Position numbers and translations under genes: made by a program. Positions 1 through 4,576 of a DNA stretch of 5,564 nt are shown piece by piece (position 1 is the first letter of the stretch; each line of letters starts with the position of its first letter). Origin of the DNA: Nitrospirota bacterium (GTDB lineage Bacteria > Nitrospirota > Thermodesulfovibrionia > Thermodesulfovibrionales > Dissulfurispiraceae); the NCBI GenBank assembly GCA_016212685.1, contig JACREW010000109.1, positions 1 to 5,564 on the forward strand, given 5' to 3'. Below the pieces are notes generated by a model that worked only from the letters and a program-made list of their open reading frames with translations, was not told the DNA's origin and did not search any database.

Positions 1-306
1 CTGATGACAGATGCCGTTTCCGGGCTTTGAAAAATACGCTCCGAATTTAGCGGCAGTAGTCTGCAAAAACAGGTGGTCGTCGGCATTCATAAAGTTGGAC
101 TGGAGCATGTTATGATCCACGTAAGAGACCGCGAGAGGAACCTTCACCCTGCCTATGCCTATGGCTTCGAACTCAAGCCATGCCATTGTGCCTGTGGCGT
201 CCTGCGTATAAACCTGATCTACCTTAAGTCCTATAAGGTTTCCTTCATTTATATCTCCCGAAACCTTATGCACTTCGAATATTTTTTGAACAATGTTCTT
301 TCCCAT
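1..306 (-). CDS. acn: Aconitate hydratase, N-terminal part (cut by window edge)
   Basis: Aconitase isomerises citrate to isocitrate via cis-aconitate in the TCA cycle, using a [4Fe-4S] cluster in the cytoplasm. Translating the minus strand from the ATG at 306 gives 102 uninterrupted codons that run off the left edge. The protein starts MGKNIVQKIFEVHKVSGDI and shows three family landmarks: QDATGTMA at residues 35-42 (the conserved substrate-binding Gln region), YVDHN at 62-66 (the conserved Asp-His pair) and NGICHQ at 97-102. The wording of these blocks fits the Aquifex-type monomeric aconitases better than AcnA or AcnB as I remember them. The cluster cysteines lie outside the window. An AGGAAAGG-like ribosome binding site sits just upstream of the ATG. 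The gene is divergent from lysA. Its leader appears to contain the structured element at 336-502. Identity is secure; subfamily is from memory of the family. Confidence 0.93.
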   Translation of the reverse strand, partial: MGKNIVQKIFEVHKVSGDINEGNLIGLKVDQVYTQDATGTMAWLEFEAIGIGRVKVPLAVSYVDHNMLQSNFMNADDHLFLQTTAAKFGAYFSKPGNGICHQ

Positions 307-331
307 GTCTTCCCTTTCCTGTTTAAAATTT

Positions 332-354
332 ATCTATGACCGGCATGCATAGAT
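332..354 (-). promoter_or_regulatory. Perfect 7-bp dyad, possible switch hairpin or operator
   Basis: ATCTATG at 332-338 and CATAGAT at 348-354 are exact reverse complements around a 9-nt spacer, 26 bp upstream of the acn start. The dyad contains the whole 3' arm of the long closing stem (336-351). On an acn transcript the two structures could therefore not form together. It could act as the alternative conformation of a leader switch near the ribosome binding site, or as a protein operator. No long U-tract follows, so it is not a convincing intrinsic terminator. Confidence 0.4.
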
Positions 355-502
355 GAAAAGCCTTTAGCAGCGATACCTTAGCGCCGAACCCTCCCACCGT
401 TTAAGGGCACTTTCAGTTTAACCTCTACATTAGACAGCATAAACAGGCATCTAATAATCTTATCGCATTGATAGAGGCTTTGAAGCTGTGCCTGCCGGTC
501 AT
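336..502 (-). ncRNA. Candidate structured RNA / acn leader, class unknown
   Basis: Several inverted repeats nest inside one another: a closing stem 336-351 with 487-502 (14 of 16 positions complementary), 357-363 with 475-481 (7 of 7), and 370-375 with 461-466 (6 of 6). Inside these lie two hairpins, 380-385 with 406-411 (5 Watson-Crick pairs plus one G-U if read on the minus strand) and 429-434 with 450-455 (6 of 6). This gives a three-way-junction fold about 167 nt long. A minus-strand promoter candidate (509-537) would start transcription at about 502-503, exactly at the closing stem. The minus strand is therefore favoured, making this the 5' leader of acn or a separate small RNA. Wobble evidence is mixed, because one closing-stem mismatch becomes U-G only on the plus strand. 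I looked for lysine, TPP, cobalamin, glycine and c-di-GMP riboswitch signatures and saw none. A 6S-like RNA is another possibility. Confidence 0.45.
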
Positions 503-508
503 TACCGC

Positions 509-537
509 ATTATCAACTATTTTTGACTTTATCTTAA
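509..537 (-). promoter_or_regulatory. Candidate sigma-70 promoter for acn and its leader
   Basis: On the minus strand a TTAAGA hexamer (537-532, 4 of 6 to the -35 consensus) lies exactly 17 nt from GATAAT (514-509, 5 of 6 to the -10 consensus). The expected start is about 502-503, an A-rich position that coincides with the first base of the closing stem of the structured element. That coincidence raises confidence above a chance AT-rich match, but no experimental evidence is available. Confidence 0.45.
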
Positions 538-551
538 TTATTATGTTAAAA
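523..551 (+). promoter_or_regulatory. Candidate sigma-70 promoter for lysA-dapF-dapA
   Basis: TTGACT (523-528, 5 of 6 to the -35 consensus) is followed after 17 nt by TTAAAA (546-551), a weak -10 with 4 of 6 matches. Transcription would start near 558 and give a leader of about 30 nt ending in the AAGGAGA ribosome binding site at 578-584. It overlaps the opposing acn promoter candidate, so the two directions may compete. The weak -10 keeps confidence low. Confidence 0.35.
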
Positions 552-588
552 AAAGTGTTAAAAAAGCAAACAAAATTAAGGAGATTCA

Positions 589-1842
589 ATGCATCTTTTT
601 CAATATAGAAACAACGAATTATACGCCGAGGATGTCCCTGTAAGAAAGCTTGCGAAAGAGTTCGGAACGCCCCTTTATATTTACAGCTATAACACACTTT
701 CAGATCACTTTAAGGCATACAGAGAAGCGTTCGACAGCTTACCGCATATTGTCTGTTTCGCGCTGAAGGCCAATTCCAATTCAGCCATAGTAAGACTTTT
801 GGCTAAAAAGGGCGGCGGCGCCGACGTTGTTTCCGGCGGAGAATTATTCAGGGCTCTTAAATCAGGGATTCCCTCAAAAAAGATTGTTTACGCTGGAGTC
901 GGCAAGACCGAGGAAGAGATACGTTATTCCCTTAAAAGCGGGATATTGATGTTCAATGTCGAGTCCGAGGATGAATTGCGGGAAATAGACAGGATTGCCG
1001 GGACTATGAGGGTCAAAGCGCCCATTGCCTTAAGAATAAACCCGGACATAGACCCTCAGACACATCCTTACATTTCAACCGGGCTGAAAAAACACAAGTT
1101 CGGGATACCGATAGAAGACGCGCTGCAATATTACAGGCTTGCGAACAGCCTTAAAAACATCAAGATCGTGGGCATCCACAAACACATAGGCTCGCAGCTT
1201 ACCAAGGTATCTCCATTTGTGGACGCGCTTAAGAGGATATTGCTGCTCGTGGACGAGCTGAAGAGGCAGGGAATAATCATAGACTACCTGGATATAGGCG
1301 GAGGGCTCGGGATAACATACAGGGACGAAACGCCGCCGGATCCGGCACAGCTCGCAAAAAATATTTTACCGCTGCTTAAGGGCAGGAAGCTGACAATCGT
1401 CCTTGAGCCGGGAAGGTCGATTGCAGGCAATGCAGGCATACTCGTAACAAAAACCCTTTATTTAAAGAACGGTCATGAAAAGAAATTCGTTATTGTTGAC
1501 GCGGGCATGAACGACCTGATAAGGCCGTCGATTTACGGTGCATATCACCATATTCAGCCTGTGATAAAAAGTCGCAGGAATAAAATAGTTGCCGACATAG
1601 TCGGTCCGATCTGCGAATCAGGGGACTTCCTCGCAAAGGACAGGGAGATTCCTAACGTAAAAAGGGGAGAATACCTTGCGGTAATGAGCGCGGGGGCATA
1701 CGGTTTTACCATGTCGTCGAATTACAACAGCCGCCCGAAGGCGGTCGAGGTCATGGTAAAAGGCAGAAGATACGCCCTTATACGCAAAAGGGAGACCTAT
1801 CATGATATTATAAAAGGAGAAGCAATACCGGAGTTTGTCTGA
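589..1842 (+). CDS. lysA: Diaminopimelate decarboxylase
   Basis: This enzyme decarboxylates meso-diaminopimelate to L-lysine, the last step of the DAP pathway, in the cytoplasm with pyridoxal phosphate. The 417-residue product has the usual family length and the alanine-racemase-like barrel followed by a beta domain. Visible landmarks are FALKANSN with the PLP lysine K60, HKHIGSQ at 197-203, the phosphate-binding DIGGGLG at 235-241, EPGR at 273-276, GPICESGD at 339-346 with the catalytic C342 from the partner subunit, and AGAYGF / NYNSRP at 368-383. The ATG start has AAGGAGA at 578-584 and matches the normal N-terminus before the PTPLY-like segment (GTPLYIY, 26-32). It is the first gene of a plus-strand run with dapF and dapA, and its TGA is one base from the dapF ATG. 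No missing key residue was seen. Confidence 0.97.
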   Translation: MHLFQYRNNELYAEDVPVRKLAKEFGTPLYIYSYNTLSDHFKAYREAFDSLPHIVCFALKANSNSAIVRLLAKKGGGADVVSGGELFRALKSGIPSKKIVYAGVGKTEEEIRYSLKSGILMFNVESEDELREIDRIAGTMRVKAPIALRINPDIDPQTHPYISTGLKKHKFGIPIEDALQYYRLANSLKNIKIVGIHKHIGSQLTKVSPFVDALKRILLLVDELKRQGIIIDYLDIGGGLGITYRDETPPDPAQLAKNILPLLKGRKLTIVLEPGRSIAGNAGILVTKTLYLKNGHEKKFVIVDAGMNDLIRPSIYGAYHHIQPVIKSRRNKIVADIVGPICESGDFLAKDREIPNVKRGEYLAVMSAGAYGFTMSSNYNSRPKAVEVMVKGRRYALIRKRETYHDIIKGEAIPEFV

Positions 1843-1843
1843 T

Positions 1844-2716
1844 ATGGAAATATACTTTACAAAAATGCACGGGCTTGGAAACGACTTTATACTGATCGAC
1901 TGCATCAAGCAGCCTGAAGCGGGCGGCTTATTATTTGAAACAATAAGCAAAAAACTCTGCGACAGGCGGTTCGGAATAGGGGCCGATCAAATATTACTGC
2001 TTTATCCGTCGGCCGCTGCCGATTTCAAGATGAGAATATTCAATGCAGACGGCGGAGAAGTCGAAATGTGCGGCAACGGCATGAGGTGCTTCGCCAAATA
2101 CATCTGGGACAGGGGACTTTCGACCAAGGACACGCTCACGATAGAAACCCTCGCCGGAATCGTAAAACCCGAACGCGCCGGAGAATCGGTAAAGGTAGAC
2201 ATGGGACAACCTATACTCGAACCGGAAAAAATTCCGGTCGCTATCATATCCTCGGGCAAATCCGTTAATCCTATAATCGATTATCCTTTGAAGATTAAGG
2301 ACAGGGAATTCAAAATGACGTGCGTTTCAATGGGCAATCCACACGCCGTGATCTTCCTGAATGAAAATATCTCCGATTTCCCGGTATCTGAATACGGCGC
2401 TGTCATAGAGCATCATCCTCTCTTTCCGAAGAGGACCAATGTGGAGTTTGTGAATGTACAGAGCAAAAGCGAAGTATCCATGAGGGTTTGGGAAAGAGGA
2501 TCGGGAGAGACCTTAGCATGCGGCACAGGCGCATCCGCGGCAGGCGTGGCCTCGATGCTCAAAGGATTGACAGGCAGAAAGGTTATTATGCACCTTAAAG
2601 GCGGAGACCTCGAAATAGAGTGGGCTCAAAATAACCATGTTTACATGACAGGACCGGCGGTGGAGGCATTTGAAGGAAAGTTCAAGACCTCGGCGGACAG
2701 GAAAAAAGAAAAATAG
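1844..2716 (+). CDS. dapF: Diaminopimelate epimerase
   Basis: DapF is a cofactor-independent epimerase that turns LL-diaminopimelate into meso-diaminopimelate, the substrate of LysA and a peptidoglycan building block. The protein opens with MEIYFTKMHGLGNDFI, the standard DapF start. It carries both catalytic cysteines: C76 in EMCGNGMRC and C226 in LACGTGASA. Other landmarks are GNPH at 164-167, RTNVEF at 197-202 and ERGSGET at 217-223. Length is 290 residues from the ATG at 1844, close to the family norm. A TTG at 1835 in the same frame would add three residues, but it leaves no room for a ribosome binding site. The CGGAG at 1829-1833 is spaced properly for the ATG. The ATG follows the lysA stop by one base, so translation is probably coupled. 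The last dozen residues are Lys-rich and look like a disordered tail. Confidence 0.97.
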   Translation: MEIYFTKMHGLGNDFILIDCIKQPEAGGLLFETISKKLCDRRFGIGADQILLLYPSAAADFKMRIFNADGGEVEMCGNGMRCFAKYIWDRGLSTKDTLTIETLAGIVKPERAGESVKVDMGQPILEPEKIPVAIISSGKSVNPIIDYPLKIKDREFKMTCVSMGNPHAVIFLNENISDFPVSEYGAVIEHHPLFPKRTNVEFVNVQSKSEVSMRVWERGSGETLACGTGASAAGVASMLKGLTGRKVIMHLKGGDLEIEWAQNNHVYMTGPAVEAFEGKFKTSADRKKEK

Positions 2717-2814
2717 ATAGGTTTGCCCGCAAAGCAGCCATTGTAATATGGAACCAAAAAGTAGACAATAAATACAGAATAGGTTTAATGTTCATTTGAG
2801 ACTACAGTTTAAAT

Positions 2815-2821
2815 AAGGAGG
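2815..2821 (+). promoter_or_regulatory. Strong ribosome binding site of dapA
   Basis: AAGGAGG is complementary to the 3' end of 16S rRNA and lies 5 nt before the dapA ATG. It is the strongest such site in the window. This suggests independent, high initiation on dapA, in contrast to the stop-start coupling used for dapF. Confidence 0.75.
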
Positions 2822-2826
2822 CATAT

Positions 2827-3705
2827 ATGTTTAAAGGCTCTATAGTCGCAATAGTAACACCTTTTAAAAACGGAAGGTTCGATGAAAAGGCTTACGCTAA
2901 TTTAATAGAATGGCATATTGCCAAAGGCACCCACGGTATCGTGCCGTGCGGCACAACCGGAGAGGCCTCGACCCTCGGGTTCGAAGAGCATTACAGGGTA
3001 ATAGAAGTTGCGGTCAAGGCCGCGAATAAGCGCATTCCGGTCATCGCGGGCACAGGAGCTAATGCTACCGACGAAGCGATAGAGATAACCCAAAAGGCGA
3101 AAAAATTAGGAGCGGACGGAGCATTGTTGGTAACGCCGTATTACAACAAGCCGACGCAGGAAGGCCTTTACAGGCATTATAAAGCGGTGGCGGGCGCGGT
3201 GAAAATCCCGATAATACTTTATAATGTGCCGGGAAGGACCGCCGTAAATATGCTGCCGTCAACCGTAGCGCGTCTCGCGGAAGCTTGCAAAAATATCGTT
3301 TCGATAAAAGAGGCGACAGGCGACATGAAACAGGCGAGCGAAATAATAAGGCTCTGCGGCAAAAGGCTGACAATACTTTCAGGGGACGATTTCACAACCC
3401 TGCCGCTCCTCGCGCTCGGAGGACACGGCGCAATTTCCGTTACAGCGAACATTGCGCCTGCCGATTCCGCTGAGATGTATAACGCATGGGAGAGAGGCGA
3501 TATTGCAAAGGCCCGTGAGATTCATTATAAGCTCGAACCGCTCAATGCCGCCATGTTCATAGAAACGAATCCGATACCGGTAAAGACAGCCCTCGCTATG
3601 ATGGGCAAGATAAAGGAAGAATTCAGGCTGCCGCTCTGTGAAATGTCCAAGGCAAATAAAGACAAATTGAAAGGTGTATTAAAGAGTGCGAAAATCATCA
3701 GATAA
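2827..3705 (+). CDS. dapA: 4-hydroxy-tetrahydrodipicolinate synthase
   Basis: DapA condenses pyruvate with aspartate semialdehyde, the committed step toward DAP and lysine, in the cytoplasm. At 292 residues it matches the E. coli enzyme in length. Visible active-site parts are GTTGE at 42-46, TPYYNKP at 103-109, YNVPGRT at 132-138 (catalytic Tyr132, substrate Arg137) and IKEATGD with Schiff-base K161. GGHGAISVTAN at 198-208 is also typical. Counterparts of the E. coli lysine-inhibition site are mostly kept: H55, N79, E83 and Y105, while E. coli His53 is replaced by F52. AAGGAGG at 2815-2821 is a near-perfect ribosome binding site. The 110-bp gap after dapF holds only a weak promoter-like pair (TTGCCC at 2723, TAATAT at 2744, 15-nt spacing), so co-transcription with lysA-dapF is likely. 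Its last 20 bases overlap the next gene. Confidence 0.97.
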   Translation: MFKGSIVAIVTPFKNGRFDEKAYANLIEWHIAKGTHGIVPCGTTGEASTLGFEEHYRVIEVAVKAANKRIPVIAGTGANATDEAIEITQKAKKLGADGALLVTPYYNKPTQEGLYRHYKAVAGAVKIPIILYNVPGRTAVNMLPSTVARLAEACKNIVSIKEATGDMKQASEIIRLCGKRLTILSGDDFTTLPLLALGGHGAISVTANIAPADSAEMYNAWERGDIAKAREIHYKLEPLNAAMFIETNPIPVKTALAMMGKIKEEFRLPLCEMSKANKDKLKGVLKSAKIIR

Positions 3706-4264
3706 ACAGGCGAATGGCGAGAGGCGAAAAGCAAAAAGGTTTTTAAGAATTGCCTTTTGCCTTTTGCCTTTTGCCTTTTGCCTCCTGCTTTTCACTGCCG
3801 AAGGCTTTGCCCAGCCCCCGTCGCCGTTTGCGGTGGACAAGCTCTCAGGCCAAAAGGCGACTGATTTCACATTGAAGGATATCAACGGCAATCCCGTATC
3901 GCTTTCTTCATTTAAAGGCAAGGTCGTGCTTCTCAACTTCTGGGCTACATGGTGTCCACCATGCAGATCGGAAATACCCTCTATGAACAAACTTTACCAG
4001 AAGCTGAAAGGCAGAGGCTTTACGATACTTGCCGTTTCCACGGACAGGGCGGTTGTCGATGTGAAAGATTTTCTGAAAACTATGCCGGTAAGTTTTCCTG
4101 TAGTCGTGGATTATAACCTTACCGTCTCACGGTCGCTTTATAAGGTCTTTATGCTGCCCACGACGTTCCTTATAGACAGGAAGGGAGTTATTGTAGAGAA
4201 ATACTTCGGCGATCAAGACTGGACAGAGCCGGAAATCGTAAAAGAAATAGAAGCGCTGCTGTAA
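3686..4264 (+). CDS. Exported TlpA/ResA-like thioredoxin
   Basis: This is a thiol-disulfide oxidoreductase of the AhpC-TSA/TlpA type, expected in the periplasm and often used to reduce apocytochrome c or other exported proteins. The 192 residues begin with a basic stretch (KQANGERRKAKRFLR), then a hydrophobic segment at about 22-37, and a plausible signal peptidase I site after EGFA (residue 42). No lipobox Cys is present. The mature part shows FTLKDINGNPVSLSSFKGKVVLLNFW-type architecture, the redox motif WCPPC at 89-93 and the cis-proline in LPTTFLID at 157-164. The start used is GTG at 3686, inside dapA; no in-frame ATG exists before the hydrophobic segment, although internal TTG codons are alternatives. 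The 20-bp overlap suggests coupling to dapA. The signal segment is encoded by heptamer repeats (3751-3783). The redox partner cannot be told from this window. Confidence 0.88.
   Translation: MRKSSDKQANGERRKAKRFLRIAFCLLPFAFCLLLFTAEGFAQPPSPFAVDKLSGQKATDFTLKDINGNPVSLSSFKGKVVLLNFWATWCPPCRSEIPSMNKLYQKLKGRGFTILAVSTDRAVVDVKDFLKTMPVSFPVVVDYNLTVSRSLYKVFMLPTTFLIDRKGVIVEKYFGDQDWTEPEIVKEIEALL
3709..3783 (+). repeat. Inverted heptamer repeat (GGCRAAA / TTTTGCC)
   Basis: The left arm, 3709-3739, is built of seven-base units: GGCGAAT, GGCGAGA, GGCGAAA, AGCAAAA, then AGG. After a 12-nt spacer the right arm holds four exact TGCCTTT units at 3751-3778 and a fifth partial copy to 3783. In plus-strand RNA 27 of 31 positions of the arms can pair (23 Watson-Crick, 4 G-U), giving a long hairpin starting three bases after the dapA stop. 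Similar GGCAAAA-type heptamer runs are, to my knowledge, scattered through many environmental genomes. Here the repeat lies inside the thioredoxin coding frame. It may also slow or end transcription from dapA. Confidence 0.85.
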
Positions 4265-4266
4265 TC

Positions 4267-4286
4267 GAGAAATTTAGAACTTTCTC
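4267..4286. terminator. Weak hairpin between convergent genes
   Basis: GAGAAA at 4267-4272 and TTTCTC at 4281-4286 form a 6-bp perfect stem with an 8-nt loop. It lies directly after the thioredoxin stop and before the 3' end of the opposing small gene. The stem is AT-rich and no T-run follows at once on either strand (TTTT comes only at 4301-4304). It is at best a poor bidirectional terminator. Confidence 0.25.
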
Positions 4287-4302
4287 AAGATGAGGGGTGC
4301 TT

Positions 4303-4491
4303 TTAATCTATCGGAATTTCTTCCGGCTTAATCAATACGGATTTCCCGTTGCGCCACACTACTATTGAATTGCCTGCCCTCTTGTGTTTCAATAGCGCAT
4401 CACGGACGCCTTGAACAAGCGCTTTGGTAATCTTTTCAGGGTTTGAAAAAGCTTCTGTAATTTTATCTTTATGTGCTTTTCTCGCTGCCAT
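4303..4491 (-). CDS. Small conserved-looking protein of unknown function
   Basis: This 62-residue frame starts with ATG at 4491 after a modest GAGA-containing ribosome binding site and ends at a TAA. I do not recognise a named family with certainty. The sequence has a basic N-terminus (MAARKAHKDK) and a likely helix (KITKALVQGVRDALLKHKRAG, residues 20-40). It ends with an alternating hydrophobic stretch, SIVVWRNGKSVLIKPEEIP, that looks like a beta hairpin. This resembles short proteins with an HKRAGNxVVxWxxGxxxxIxPEEI pattern that I recall from Nitrospirota and cyanobacteria, always unannotated. Codon positions look protein-like and there is no signal peptide or membrane segment. It lies downstream of, and in the same direction as, the broken restriction gene, 85 bp away. 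An antitoxin or accessory role is possible but unsupported. Confidence 0.6.
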   Translation of the reverse strand: MAARKAHKDKITEAFSNPEKITKALVQGVRDALLKHKRAGNSIVVWRNGKSVLIKPEEIPID

Positions 4492-4576
4492 AGTTCTCTA
4501 TGAGATATTCCTAATATTTAATTCCTATGTCTTTAAGAAAATCTATTAACTCAAGATAATAAGCCTGTTGTTAATC

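Noticed and set aside
73..339. Plus-strand 88-residue open frame at the left edge
   Set aside because: It is the antisense shadow of the aconitase start, which has clear family motifs on the minus strand.
336..502. Lysine riboswitch controlling lysA
   Set aside because: The position before lysA is tempting, but I see no AGAGGUGC-type junction sequence or GAAAGGGGAGC-like segment. The fold is a three-way rather than a five-way junction, and the best-placed promoter points toward acn.
336..502. A MITE-like insertion with 16-bp terminal inverted repeats
   Set aside because: The ends are inverted repeats, but I could find no target-site duplication. Several internal helices plus a promoter aligned with one end fit a structured RNA better.
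1835..1843. TTG start for dapF three codons upstream
   Set aside because: It would put the ribosome binding site one base from the start codon. The ATG at 1844 gives the standard DapF N-terminus and proper spacing.
2723..2749. Internal promoter between dapF and dapA
   Set aside because: TTGCCC and TAATAT are weak matches with a short 15-nt spacing, which is not enough to annotate.
3679..3990. Minus-strand 103-residue open frame across the heptamer repeat
   Set aside because: It lies wholly opposite the thioredoxin gene and dapA end. Its KAKGKRQKA-type stretch is only the reverse reading of the heptamer repeat.
4511..4573. Minus-strand peptide QQAYYLELIDFLKDIGIKY ending in TAG
   Set aside because: It looks protein-like and could be a gene remnant, but it has no start codon, is bounded by a TAA, and is too short to assign.
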